This document shows positions 34,326 to 45,925 of a stretch of 64,000 bases of DNA, piece after piece; the stretch's first letter is position 1; each line of letters starts with the position of its first letter. A program made the translations under genes and the position numbers. The notes under the pieces were generated by a model. It made no database searches. It was given only the letters and a program-made list of their open reading frames with translations, and was not told the DNA's origin. Source of the stretch: Arabidopsis thaliana (taxonomy: Eukaryota; Streptophyta; Magnoliopsida; Brassicales; Brassicaceae); NCBI RefSeq assembly GCF_000001735.4, contig NC_003076.8:16743835-16807834 (forward strand), read 5' to 3'.

Positions 34326-35198
34326 TTATAGCTCACTCTTGACCTTAGCATCCCCATTTGGTAACACACTTTGCGTTTGAGCCAACCGTTTTGCTTCCTG
34401 AATTCAAATGAAAATAAATTTATCACCTTGACTAACTATTGTAGAAACTATCTCAGATGAGAAACAAAGGAACGTCAACAACTTACAGCAGCATAACTAG
34501 CACGTATGTCTCTATACCGATCGACTTCATCAGGAAAAGCCTGTTCAAGCTCCTCCAAGAGATGTTTTCTCAAACCCTGTACCAAACAATGTCGACTTTA
34601 AAATCATGAGTGGCCAAATTGAGAGAACCAGTAGAGCAAAAGGAGTCACCTTAAAAGCATCACTCTTTCCCTTTGTAACTTGATTTTTAGCAATGCAGTT
34701 CTTATTAAGAACATCTTTTGTAAACTCATCTGGGTTCTTCCCATCATCAATCAAGCTACAACAAACAAAGATATATAAACATAAGAGAGCAACAAAAATT
34801 CTCTAAAGAGTCTAAAAAGGGACTTGTTCTCACTTAAGAACCTCAATGGGGACTTGAATGTTGCATTTATCAGACAACTTAGCCATATTATCAAGCTCCA
34901 TCACAAGAGAATTGCTGCAGATAGAGACAAAATTTCAATCACACAATACTCAAAACAATGGATCAATAGAGAAGAAGAAAAGTTACAGGCGTTGGAGGAG
35001 GTGAAGCTGAGAAGCAGGTGTGAAAGAAGAGACGGTGAGTTTTAATTGATGAAGGAGTTCTAAAATTTTCTGATTCGAGTTTATAATTTGGTTCAGCTTC
35101 TCATTTGAATCGTCGACGGTTGCAATTGCATTGATTTCGGTTTTTATCGAACCGTTGATTTCACCAATTCCGGCGATTGTGTTCTGTGTTTGATCCAT
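34326..35198 (-). CDS. MED10A: Mediator complex subunit 10
   Basis: Middle-module subunit of the RNA polymerase II Mediator. Exons on the minus strand: 35198-34987, 34914-34834, 34755-34650, 34576-34487 and 34397-34326, total 561 nt (186 aa). The ATG at 35198 starts MDQTQNTIAGIGEIN. The Med10/NUT2 core is clear: LVMELDNMAKLSDKC, VPIEVLNLIDDGKNPDEFT, GKSDAFKGLRKHLLEELE, then a C-terminal tail. Upstream, the minus-strand promoter has TGGGCC and TGGGCT site II motifs near 35485-35497. A GAA triplet tract lies at about 35354-35379. Confidence 0.95.
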
Positions 35199-35603
35199 CA
35201 CCGAATAACTAGAAACGCGATTAAAACACACACAAATTAGGGTTTTGAATCACGGAAACATAGAGGTTGAGGGAAACAATTTATGTAGAGATCAATTCCA
35301 ATTGACACAACTGGATGAAATTTCTGGGAACGATGAAACCCTAGGACCACCGACGAAGAAGAAGAAGAAGAAGAAGAAGTTCAGAGAGCGTACATGGATG
35401 GATTTGAGAAGAAGATCACAGGCGCAAAGTCAAAGTGGTCAAAAGAAAATTAACAATCGAGTTTTGAATTTGTTGTAGTCATTAATGGGCCTTTGGGCTT
35501 TTATATGGTTTTCAATGGAGTTAAGTCATGTCCATTTACGGTTACTTAAACTAATGGGTCTATTGTTTTGAACTTTTGATTTTAAAAGGTGGAGATGGTT
35601 CTG

Positions 35604-35746
35604 AATCTCTCTGGTTAAGTATCAATCCATGAGACCTTTTTTTTTTTTTTTTGAATGAATGTGTGAAATTATATTCAACTAAAACAACTGTTTTACAAAT
35701 CAAATTCAACTAAAACAACTGACAAATTAAATCTCTCTGGTTAAGT
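35604..35746. mobile_element. Small retro-insertion candidate with 17-bp target-site duplication
   Basis: AATCTCTCTGGTTAAGT occurs at 35604-35620 and again at 35730-35746. The 109 bp between them include a poly(T) run and a segment with TTCAACTAAAACAACT twice. Read on the minus strand, the insert ends in a poly(A) tail. The 16 bp between the left repeat and the poly(T) are unexplained, so this could also be a nested or transduced insertion. Confidence 0.6.
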
Positions 35747-36122
35747 GGTACATTTTTAATGTCTCTAGTCTCTACACATAAACGATTAACATGAGAGTTC
35801 ACCAAATCTTTTCCAATTGGGTTTGTTCACTTGGTTTCGTTGGTTTTAATCTTCACAAATAAAAAAATGGTTTTAAGTAAATAGAAAGAAAAAAGAAAAG
35901 AAAAAAAGAGTAATCGAAGGAGCTGTAATCTTCACAAAGAGCACTTGATTATAACATTGAATCTTTTGCAAAAAAGATAAAAATCTTTTCAAGAAACTGA
36001 TCCATCCAAAATACTATCTTGTCTTCACTCTTCAAAATTCCTGTCATTACTCTCTCGAACCCTTTCTCTTTTCGAATCTCCACTTTTTTTTCTATCTTCT
36101 GCTTCTTCTTCTTCTCTCTTCA

Positions 36123-36206
36123 ATGATTCCACTCTCACAAAATCTCCATGACTACAAAACGCATAGACAGAGATCTCCCATCTTCCGACGATCCTTCCTC
36201 CGCTAA
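36123..36206 (+). promoter_or_regulatory. Overlapping upstream ORF of the GRAS gene
   Basis: An ATG at 36123 opens a 27-codon frame (MIPLSQNLHDYKTHRQRSPI...) that runs past the main ATG at 36148 in the +2 frame and stops at TAA near 36204-36206. If present on the transcript it should reduce initiation at the main start. Confidence 0.55.
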
Positions 36207-37365
36207 ACGCCGTATCGAATTCCCCGAAGAAACACTCGAAAACGACGGTGCTGCCGCAATCAAACTCCTTAGCTTACTCCTCCAATGCGCCGAATACGTA
36301 GCTACTGATCATCTCCGTGAAGCTTCAACACTTTTATCCGAAATCTCCGAGATATGTTCTCCGTTCGGTTCCTCGCCGGAGCGAGTCGTCGCTTACTTCG
36401 CTCAAGCGCTACAAACGCGCGTGATCAGCTCTTACCTCTCCGGCGCGTGTTCTCCCCTCTCCGAGAAACCACTCACTGTTGTTCAGTCTCAGAAAATCTT
36501 CTCCGCCTTGCAGACTTATAACTCCGTTAGTCCTCTGATCAAATTCTCACATTTCACGGCGAATCAAGCCATTTTTCAGGCGCTTGACGGAGAAGATTCC
36601 GTTCATATCATCGATCTCGATGTTATGCAAGGTCTTCAATGGCCGGCTCTATTTCACATCCTCGCTTCACGTCCTCGAAAACTCCGATCAATTCGAATCA
36701 CCGGATTTGGTTCCTCCTCCGATCTACTCGCTTCAACTGGCCGGAGACTCGCCGATTTCGCATCATCGTTAAACCTCCCTTTCGAATTTCATCCAATTGA
36801 AGGCATAATCGGAAACCTAATCGATCCGAGCCAACTCGCAACGAGACAAGGAGAAGCTGTGGTGGTTCATTGGATGCAGCACCGGTTATATGATGTTACA
36901 GGGAACAATCTCGAGACGTTGGAGATTCTACGGAGGCTGAAACCGAATCTGATCACGGTGGTGGAGCAAGAATTGAGCTACGACGATGGAGGAAGCTTTT
37001 TAGGAAGATTCGTGGAGGCTTTGCATTATTATAGCGCGTTGTTTGACGCGCTAGGAGATGGATTGGGTGAAGAGAGTGGTGAGAGATTCACGGTGGAGCA
37101 GATTGTTTTGGGGACGGAGATAAGAAACATTGTGGCGCACGGAGGAGGAAGAAGGAAGAGAATGAAGTGGAAAGAAGAACTGAGCCGGGTCGGGTTTAGA
37201 CCTGTTTCGCTTCGGGGTAACCCGGCGACACAAGCGGGTTTATTGTTGGGTATGTTACCGTGGAATGGATATACTTTGGTTGAAGAGAATGGAACCCTCC
37301 GTCTTGGCTGGAAGGATCTCTCGCTTTTGACTGCCTCTGCCTGGAAATCTCAGCCGTTCGATTGA
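36148..37365 (+). CDS. SCL23: GRAS transcription factor, SCARECROW-like
   Basis: Intronless 405-aa GRAS protein, a nuclear regulator of the SCR/SHR group. The ATG at 36148 gives MTTKRIDRDLPSSDD, a short disordered N-terminus. The domain order is complete: leucine heptad I (AIKLLSLLLQCAEYV), VHIID motif (VHIIDLDVMQGLQWPALF, from residue 152), leucine heptad II, PFYRE-equivalent region (LSYDDGGSFLGRFVEALHYY) and SAW motif (LGWKDLSLLTASAW). The short N-terminus and close SCR-like VHIID block fit SCL23, which acts with SCARECROW and SHORT-ROOT in bundle sheath and endodermis fate. Symbol from family features plus remembered locus order. Confidence 0.95.
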   Translation: MTTKRIDRDLPSSDDPSSAKRRIEFPEETLENDGAAAIKLLSLLLQCAEYVATDHLREASTLLSEISEICSPFGSSPERVVAYFAQALQTRVISSYLSGACSPLSEKPLTVVQSQKIFSALQTYNSVSPLIKFSHFTANQAIFQALDGEDSVHIIDLDVMQGLQWPALFHILASRPRKLRSIRITGFGSSSDLLASTGRRLADFASSLNLPFEFHPIEGIIGNLIDPSQLATRQGEAVVVHWMQHRLYDVTGNNLETLEILRRLKPNLITVVEQELSYDDGGSFLGRFVEALHYYSALFDALGDGLGEESGERFTVEQIVLGTEIRNIVAHGGGRRKRMKWKEELSRVGFRPVSLRGNPATQAGLLLGMLPWNGYTLVEENGTLRLGWKDLSLLTASAWKSQPFD

Positions 37366-37483
37366 TTTTATTTTTATTTTATAATGCAAACTGCAAAGTG
37401 ATCATTAAGATTTTTTGTTTTGAAAATATTTCCAAACAAATTACGATAATTACGATAAAAAAAAGTCTTCATTGACGCAAAAA

Positions 37484-37627
37484 GTTGTTGATATTGAGAA
37501 TGAGAAGGTTGTTGATACTAAAAATGAGAAGGTTCATGTTAGATAACTATATGCATAAGAGAGGTTCTTGTTAGATAACTATATGCATAAGAGAGGTTCA
37601 TGTTAAATAACTCAATAAGCATAAGAG
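37484..37627 (+). repeat. Compound tandem repeat: 2 x 24 bp then 3 x 32 bp
   Basis: Two 24-bp units (start GTTGTTGATA, end ATGAGAAG) at 37484-37531 run directly into three 32-bp units (start GTTC(A/T)TGTTA, end GCATAAGAG) at 37532-37563, 37564-37595 and 37596-37627. Unit 3 has several changes. There are no spacers. Confidence 0.85.
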
Positions 37628-37994
37628 GTTATGACTATACACATATCTGTTAATAAAGTCAGCTACAACAAATAGAAGGTCTAATATCATAGACGATACC
37701 ACCATGAAAAATCATCATTTCTCATAGTATTCATGAAAAACATCAAGTGGAATTTTTATGAGACCATCAACTTCTTACATTTAGTGAAACTGGTTTTTAA
37801 TTTGTTCCTTCAATTCTTAAATCAAATCTAGAATTCATACAACTTGAGATTCTTAGAAAATTCAGGATACTTGTCTCTTTTTTCTTCTTTTTTTGTACAA
37901 TTTTAAAAGAAAGATGTAGTGCAAAAGCCAAAAATCGAAAACAAAAACCAAAAACTAACAAAATAAAAATAAAATGACAACCATTCTTTTTTTT

Positions 37995-38024
37995 GGGGGG
38001 GGGGGGGGAGGAGGGGAGGGGGGG
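37995..38024 (+). repeat. Poly(G) tract, possible G-quadruplex
   Basis: Eight T are followed by 14 G, then G runs of two, four and seven separated by A. The tract sits about 180 bp before the RabGAP ATG. Four or more G-runs of at least two fulfil a quadruplex pattern on the coding strand. Confidence 0.7.
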
Positions 38025-38204
38025 AAAGAAGAAAGAATGACCCAACTGTATGAAGGCCCATTAAAAAAGTGGGCCCAATTTCTATAAACGACCTTCGACT
38101 TTTTCAATAATCAATTTTCATCCAATTCAACTCAGGAAATTGCTATGATTTTACTCTGAGAATCAGAAGAAGAAATCTCGGTGAGCAAAATCCCTAGTTT
38201 TGGG

Positions 38205-41200
38205 ATGATGTTTCCACGACTACGATTGACGAAGGTCTTCTTCTCCCCGATCATCGCCGGGAAATGGATCGTCTTTGCCGACGGTAGCAGCGGCGGCGGC
38301 GTTGGTAGAAATGGCTACTACGGTGGATTGTGGTCGTCGGCCGTTATTCCTTCCAATGTTGGTTTAGCTGTCGCTGTCACCGTCATGGCCGTGGCCGTCG
38401 CTTTCACCGTCTACTCTCGTAGGTATACACACAAAAACGATCTGATTTATGTTCTAATCGATTTCTTCAAAGCAAAGAAGCAATGCTTGTTCACTACTTA
38501 GTTAAGTAGTTATTTGGTATCCATAGATTTGATTGGTTCTTGCTTCTTTGTTACCTCACCAATTCGAGGCTGGATCGTCATGCCTTTAGGTTCGAAGAAT
38601 TCTCTGTTAGTTAGGTTATTGTGATTGAGTTCTTGGTCCAATGTTAGCTGCTAACTCGTACTTCCACTACCTCTTCTTGTCATGGAACTTGTAAGACTCT
38701 CAGGCTGAACATAGTCCTGGCCATATTCTGTATTCATAGACTCTGATGCGTATAATGATTTTGAGGCTCGAAGCACTAAGGCTTTTTATAGTATAATGAG
38801 GGAAAATGTAACCAATGTTTAATGTTTACTTTTAGGTTGTTTGCTGGGTTGTCTCTTTTTGTATGACATGCTCTCTTGGTTAGTATTGAACAAACAAAGT
38901 GATTCTAGAAGGGTCCTTAGGTGGAAGTCTGAAACTTCATGAACTTTGTATAAACTCCTAAAGGAACTCTCGATAATCAACTCCCCAAGCTTTGTATTTG
39001 TGTTTCTTCTTTTGCAATTTTGTCAGATACATAAGCTTTTTGTTGCTAAATCTCTTATCATCGAATTCAGAAATCTGTTTTTGTTGTTATAACTCTTTCT
39101 ACAACCCAAGCAATGAAGCTATTTTGTTTAAGTTCTGCATCATAAATATGCATACCATGAAGAGTTGGATCGAATAATTGCAGCCTGATATGATCTTTTG
39201 TCTTCTGGTCCTTATTCTAATTCTTGGCATCTCTTGGACTGTTTCTGTATGTAGTGATGAAGTGGTTAAGAGTCTTAGGTCTTCTGATGTGTGATAGAAC
39301 TCCATTGATACTTTCAATTATTTTTAACATATATGAATATAGGACATAACATGTACCATTTAGCCTGTCTTATTTGTTCAAAGAAAGCTTTTTATCACTA
39401 CATTTGGTTTGGTTTTATGTAATTTTTTTTCTTTCTAAACTTACTGGACGAAGTTGCTCATTTTCTGCTCATCTACTTCTTCAGAGGAAGCATTGGATCA
39501 CCGTGGTCACTAAGGAGAAGAAAGCGAGTTCTTCAACCTAAACAATGGAATGCTTTTTTCACAGAGGAAGGGCGACTCAGTGATGGAGGTGTCAAATTTC
39601 TGAAGAAAGTTCGTAGTGGGGTATGTTGCTAAATAAGAAAAAAATCTGCTGTAATCTGCAGTTGATAACCTTTTGACACTTTGATATACTAATTTTTATT
39701 TTTGTTTCAGGGTGTACATCCAAGCATCAGACCAGAAGTTTGGCCGTTCCTTCTTGGAGTGTAAGAATCAGCATCTTGTCACTTTTCCTTGTTTTTTGTA
39801 TACTTTTATGAGTTTTATCTTTTTCGGCTACCATTGGGGGTTTTCTGTTCGGCCTTATGTTCATACTCATGCATGGTCTATTGATATTAGCTTTTTCTTT
39901 GGGGATATTGATGTTATGTAGGTTTAAGGTTGAATAAACAGTGCATCAGTAAAGCATTCATTAACTAGGAGATCAGAGAGTTGCCTTAATGTTTTTCTAT
40001 CAAGAGATTTATAAGATTAGTCCTAGTTTCGCCATACCAAACTCCACCAGCCGTCGCCCTACATTCCATTAACTTGATAATGAAACCTGTGCAAGTTATT
40101 TGTAGTCTTTATCATCTCGACACATTGTAACCTTATGCTACTTACCTCTCACAGGTATGACTTAAAGAGCAACAAAGAAGAAAGAGACTCCATTCGACAG
40201 CTGAAACTGTATGTTTGCTTATACTTATTGAGAGTTTAATGGCTTCTCAACTTTCTACCAAATGTTACGTTTCCCATTTATCTCTGTTCTCCTAGGTGGC
40301 AGCTGGTTATTAACTTGCTCAATGTGTTGATAAAACTAGGAATAAGAAGTAGTAGTTTGGAACTCCTACACTGAGATTTCGAGTCAGTTTGTAAGTAACG
40401 TCTTTTATATCTGTAAATCCTGCAGGACGGAATATGAAAACCTGCGGAGACAGTGTCGCGAGATTCATGAACGCTATGAAAATGTCTGCGACTCAAAGGA
40501 GACAGCTCAGAGCAGCAACACTGAAGACAGTCAGGTTCTTGAATCCCATGATATTGAGGAAGTCGAGAGTTCCACAAGAACCATCACCGTAGATGAATCA
40601 GAGAAGTTGAATTCTGAATCGATTATGCAGGATGAGAACTGTGAAAAGAGCGATGTCACCACAGAAGATGCTGCTGGTAATGATTCAGACTCAACCAATC
40701 CTGAAGAAACCGAGACTTCACCTTTTCTAGCTAACGAAGAAGTAGAAAGCCACAATACTGTTAACCAAGAAAAAGAAATTTCGTCTCCATCATCAAAGCC
40801 AAAATCTCAGGCAGCGGACGAGGATTTCATGTCAACTTGGCAGAGAATTATCCGCCTAGATGCTGTGAGAGCAAATGACGAATGGGTGCCCTACTCACCA
40901 ACTCAAGCTGCTGTTTCTGAGACAAAAGCCCGGGGAATAGCCATTCAGGTTGGTCTCAATGACTATGACCACTTGGAACCCTGCCGGATATTTCACGCAG
41001 CCCGCCTGGTCGGGATCCTTGAAGCCTACGCAGTCTATGATCCAGAAATTGGTTACTGTCAAGGAATGAGCGACTTACTATCTCCTTTAATCGCAGTGAT
41101 GGAAGACGACGTCTTAGCATTCTGGTGCTTTGTTGGCTTCATGAGTAAAGCACGGCATAATTTCCGGTTAGACGAGGTTGGAATCAGGCGGCAACTCTCA

Positions 41201-41617
41201 ATGGTATCGAAAATCATAAAATTCAAAGACATTCACTTGTACCGACACTTGGAGAACCTTGAAGCAGAAGACTGCTTCTTTGTATACCGTATGGTTGTAG
41301 TTCTGTTCAGACGAGAACTAACCTTTGAGCAGACGTTGTGTCTCTGGGAAGTAATGTGGGCGGATCAAGCTGCAATACGAACTGGGATTGCGAAGGCGAC
41401 ATGGGGGAGAATCCGGTTACGAGCACCACCGACAGAAGATTTGTTGCTTTACGCGATAGCTGCAAGCGTGCTGCAGAGGAGGAAGACGATAATAGAGAAA
41501 TACAGTGGGATGGATGAGATAATGAAGGAATGTAACAGCATGGCTGGTCATCTTGATGTTTGGAAACTTCTAGACGATGCTCATGACTTAGTCGTCAATC
41601 TTCACGACAAGATCTAA
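38205..41617 (+). CDS. TBC-domain Rab GTPase-activating protein, about 549 aa
   Basis: Predicted to accelerate GTP hydrolysis on Rab/Ypt GTPases in membrane traffic. Exons: 38205-38422, 39485-39620, 39711-39760, 40155-40208 and 40426-41617, total 1650 nt. MMFPRLRLTK is followed by a hydrophobic stretch (VGLAVAVTVMAVAVAFTVYS, about residues 52-71) that may be a membrane anchor. The TBC domain begins at VHPSIRPEVWPFLLGVYDL, is interrupted by an acidic Ser/Glu-rich insert of about 140 residues, and resumes with the arginine finger R301 (IIRLDAVRAND) and glutamine finger Q365 (YCQGMSDLL). The split TBC layout resembles Gyp7/TBC1D15-type proteins. Intron 1 exceeds 1 kb. Either ATG at 38205 or 38208 could be used. 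Confidence 0.93.
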
Positions 41618-41990
41618 GACTACTTATATCTTTCACTCTTGTTCTCTCTCTTTACTTGTTTGTTGCATTCTTTGTTATTTGTTACATAAAATGTGATAAA
41701 AACCGTTGTCCTAAAACGCATGAAAATGTCTTCACTATTGCTAAAATTAAATGTAGAAAAACTTAGCCAAACGAGAACCCGCTGAGGCTAAAAGAAGGAC
41801 TTGACTTTATTTGGTTTTAAGAGCCTCTGGTTGAGCTAGAGGTGTATAACTGTAACAAACTAACTATTCTTCGTTTTCAATTTCCAGATACATCAGATCT
41901 CTTCTTCATCTTCTTCCTCTTGGGAGACTTGATTTATTTTGTGATCAGTCTCGGATTGTAACATACTGCGATCTTTTTTCAGCTTCTCTA
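41618..41990. other. Intergenic between RabGAP and TPR genes
   Basis: 373 bp with the RabGAP 3' flank and the promoter and leader of the next plus-strand gene. Nothing further recognised. Confidence 0.5.
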
Positions 41991-44900
41991 ATGGCGGATA
42001 CTGTTGAAGAGCCTCAATTACAAAATGGAGCGGCACCAGCTGAGTCCGAAACCGAGCAAAATCCGATTCCGGAACCACAACTCCAAACTGAGCCCAAACT
42101 AACCGGAGAAATTCCGGAAATAGAAGCGGATTTAACGCCGGAGGAAGTACAATCGGAGGTAACGGATGCAAAGCCAGAGGAAGTACAATCTGAGGTAAAG
42201 CCGGAGGAAGTAAAAACTGTGGTAACCGATGCGAAACCGGAGGAAGCACAATCTGAGGTGAAGCCGGAGGAGGTACAATCTGTGGTAACCGATACGAAAC
42301 CGGATTTAACCGATGTGGATCTGTCTCCGGGAGGATCTGAGGAGATCCCGATCCGGTCGACGGAGGTTGAACAGGAATCTACTACTTCTGTTCTGAAGAA
42401 AGATGATGATGGGAACAAGACATTTACCATGAGAGAGCTTCTTAGTGAATTAAAAAGCGAGGAAGGAGATGGCACTCCTCACAGTTCTGCTTCTCCATTT
42501 AGGTTCCTTCTCTCTTTCTCTTTAGTTTCAGCTGATTTGAGTTGAATTTCATAATTTGATCATGTAACTAGTCTTTGGAATTTGGTTTCACTTTGTTTGT
42601 GCTTTATCTTATGATTTTGCTCAGTCGAGAAAGTGCTTCTCAACCAGCGGAGAACAATCCTGCAATGGATCTGATTAACAGGATCCAAGTTAACGACGAA
42701 GAGGGTCGATCTCGCCAACGTGTTCTTGCATTTGCTGCCCGCAAGTATGTAACGATTTTGATCTCCTGATTGCATTCATAAAATTTGTTGCTTTGTATCA
42801 ATGTTAGTTGATTGACCAATGAATTAGATTGTTGTTTTTTTGTTTGGAACTTATACCCTTATAGGCAGGATTGATAGATACAGAGATTTAGTAAACTAGT
42901 TTCATTATTGCTCATTGGAAGGTTTGATATTTTATGTTTTTGCTGTTTCGGGCGGTGAAGTTATACGCTGCAACTTTTGTAGGTATGCAAGTGCGATAGA
43001 GAGAAATCCAGATGATCATGATGCATTATACAACTGGGCACTTATTCTCCAGGTTTGGTTTCTTTTCGTTATTATTTAGCACTTCTCTCTTTCAATCCCT
43101 TTCTTGGTCTCTCTTATATGTGACTGGCTTTAGTTGGACGTATTCATATGGAAATAATTAACGAGATGGATTTGATTTTGCTTATTACTTGCTTGCAAGT
43201 GTTGTTTAAACTGTTGAAGGAAAGAATTGAAAGACACTGAAATAAGAAGCTAAAACATACATCCAAAATTCATTAAACACTGGGAATGAAATAAGAGTCT
43301 TTCTGTAAGAGCTTAGAAGTGTCTTTCTTTGGGGACATTAGAACTTTTTTCGTTCGTATGCTTACTGGGAATAATACTGAATTCATCATTTGCCATACTT
43401 TCTCCACAGGAAAGTGCTGATAATGTCAGCCCGGATTCTGTTTCACCTTCTAAAGATGATTTGCTGGAGGAAGCTTGTAAGAAGTACGATGAGGCAACCC
43501 GTCTCTGCCCGACGCTGTATGATGTATGTATTAATAGGATTCTATATCTGTTAGTTTTGTTTCTGGTTTATGTAACTGCAAATGCAATGTAATCGCTTTC
43601 AGTTCATAATAAATGGCTTCAACTTTTATGTATGACGTATGATAGGCTTACTACAACTGGGCTATTGCAATCTCTGATAGAGCAAAGATACGTGGTCGCA
43701 CAAAGGAAGCTGAAGAACTATGGGAACAAGTAAGTAGCTTTGCATGTTATGAGGACTGACCTGACCTTATCCTGCTAATTGTGAAAACTAAAATTATCGT
43801 AGTTTGATCTTAACTTCTAATTCTAAAGAAGTATGTGTTTGACATTCTGATTTCAGGCGGCTGATAACTATGAAAAAGCTGTCCAGCTCAATTGGAACAG
43901 TTCCCAGGTATGGTCCTTCATCTATGTCATCTGATATACGAACTTCACAATACCGTCTCATCAGAACCAGACCTTTGTCACTATATGATGTCCTTTTTAA
44001 GCCTGTGTCGTCAATTTGTAGTCTTTTGATTATCTGACATATGATTTAAATTATCAACTTCTGCAGGCGTTAAACAACTGGGGACTGGTCCTACAGGTAA
44101 CTGACTGACATGTGTTTATCTCCATGATATGTTGTGACATAAAAATGTGTTTTTGTAAAAATTAAGATGCTAAAAAACTTAGAATATTCCCTGGGTTTTG
44201 TCATTAGGAACTCAGTCAAATCGTTCCTGCTAGGGAGAAGGAAAAAGTTGTCAGAACTGCCATTAGTAAGGTGCTTATTCGTCTGTCGAACTAATGTAAA
44301 CATTGCATTTGATATGCACGATTGATTTTTTACTGTCCCTTGTCGCTTGTTTTACCATACAGTTTCGGGCGGCAATCAGGTTGCAATTTGATTTCCATCG
44401 AGCCATATACAACCTTGGAACCGTTCTGGTCAGTTTCAATCTTTTCACATAACTCTTTACATGCAGGATTGTAATTCCAATCCAGTTAATTAACCACTGT
44501 GGATTTTTCTCACATTTACAGTATGGATTAGCAGAAGACACACTTAGAACTGGGGGTTCAGGCAACGGCAAAGACATGCCCCCTGGTGAGTTATACAGCC
44601 AGTCTGCCATCTACATTGCTGCAGCGCATTCATTGAAGCCAAGTTACTCAGTAAGCTTATTATCTCCATTTTGTACTGGAATCAAGATGTTTGAATCATA
44701 CTTGTATAAAATAAGATTGAATGCCAGACTAAGATTCATCGCTTCAACATCTTTGGGTTAGGCTGATCCTTTTCCTGGTCCAGGTTTACAGCAGCGCTTT
44801 GAGGCTTGTTCGTTCCATGGTACATTCCATTCACTTTAAACAATCAAGTTGTTTTCTTGTGGAAATGACCAAAAAATAAATTGAATTTGTTTTGGCAGCT

Positions 44901-45526
44901 ACCTCTCCCGCATCTTAAAGTTGGATATCTAACTGCACCACCTGTGGGCAACTCACTTGCTCCTCACAGTGATTGGAAACGCACAGAGTTTGAACTCAAT
45001 CACGAGAGGCTTCTACAGGTATCCTCTCAGTTTGATTACGCCAAAAGATAATGTATAATGTTTCTAGAGATTTAAAGTCGCTGCTGGGCTTGTAGGTACT
45101 GAAACCTGAACCAAGAGAAATGGGACGAAACCTGTCAGGAAAAGCAGAGACAATGAGCACAAACGTGGAGAGGAAGACGGTAAAAGTGAACATTACAGAG
45201 ATTGTATCAGTAACACCTTGTGCTGATCTCACTCTACCTCCTGGTGCTGGTCTCTGCATTGATACCATTCATGGCCCAGTTTTCTTGGTAAGTGTCTCCA
45301 ATCCTGGTTTTTGGTTTAAGATCTGTTAGAACCGGATATGGTTTGGATTTTTAGTTTGGTTTTGGTTATGTTATGGTAAAAATAAAACCAAATGAAAAAT
45401 TGAATTGGATAACAGGTTGCAGATTCATGGGAGTCTTTAGATGGATGGCTTGACGCAATTCGTTTGGTTTACACAATTTATGCGAGAGGGAAGAGTGATG
45501 TTTTAGCCGGTATTATCACCGGTTAA
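41991..45526 (+). CDS. HLB1: TPR protein of trans-Golgi network/actin function, about 565 aa
   Basis: Fourteen exons: 41991-42502, 42625-42744, 42983-43052, 43410-43523, 43646-43729, 43857-43907, 44067-44096, 44208-44270, 44363-44428, 44522-44650, 44784-44819, 44899-45018, 45096-45287 and 45416-45526, total 1698 nt. The N-terminal 150 residues are acidic and contain a degenerate KPEEVQSEV repeat. TPR helices follow ([60 protein letters not shown]), then a C-terminal PH-like segment ([17 protein letters not shown]). From remembered literature, this locus is HLB1, a TGN/early-endosome protein linking trafficking and actin. The assignment relies on locus order and length. Confidence 0.9.
42140..42310 (+). 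repeat. In-frame tandem repeat in the TPR gene N-terminus
   Basis: Degenerate units encoding KPEEVQSEV or (T)DAKPEE(V/A)QS recur about five times, with codon use also repeating (CCGGAGGAAGTACAATCTGA type). This is intragenic expansion of an acidic, disordered segment. Confidence 0.85.
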
Positions 45527-45925
45527 TAAATACTTCATTTAATATGACTATTTTGCTTTTTTATCTGTAGTTTTGTGATGTATTATGATCTTAGCGAAAT
45601 TTTTTTGTCATTTTCAAACGCTTTTTGGGACCCTTTTTCTTATTTTCATCGAATACATTTATAAAATTACATGTTTACCAATTGTCGTCTGAATTATCCT
45701 TGAGTGTGAACTACTGTGTATGTTCTTGTTGTAAAAGAAAACTCCAAACATATACTACTACGGACTTGGGAAACTTTTTAGTACAGCCGTATTAGATGTT
45801 GGGCTAATGGGCTTATAAGTGTCTAGGCTTTAACGGCCCATTAAAAATCCGCCTCTCTCGCTTTCTCGTAACCGTAGTCGTGTCCCGGAATCCGGACGAT
45901 CCACCGAGCTCGAAGCTCAAAAATC
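45527..45925. promoter_or_regulatory. Promoter with site II cluster
   Basis: Upstream of the next plus-strand gene, TTGGGCT, TGGGCT and GGCCCA occur at about 45800, 45810 and 45835, inside 45 bp. Clustered site II elements are typical of promoters of nuclear genes for organelle and housekeeping proteins. Confidence 0.55.

Larger units (their letters stand above)
37366..38204. other. Intergenic between GRAS and RabGAP genes
   Basis: Contains the tandem repeats at 37484-37627 and the G-run at 37995-38024 (both listed). GGCCCA and TGGGCCCA site II motifs near 38055 and 38072 probably belong to the RabGAP promoter. No additional gene seen. Confidence 0.55.

Noticed and set aside
37484-37627. CRISPR-like regular repeats
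   Set aside because: The units are head-to-tail without spacers, and the genome is plant nuclear DNA.
40209-40425. Possible extra RabGAP exon beginning after CTCCTAG near 40296
   Set aside because: Including it breaks the frame; the direct splice 40208 to 40426 gives a continuous TBC protein.
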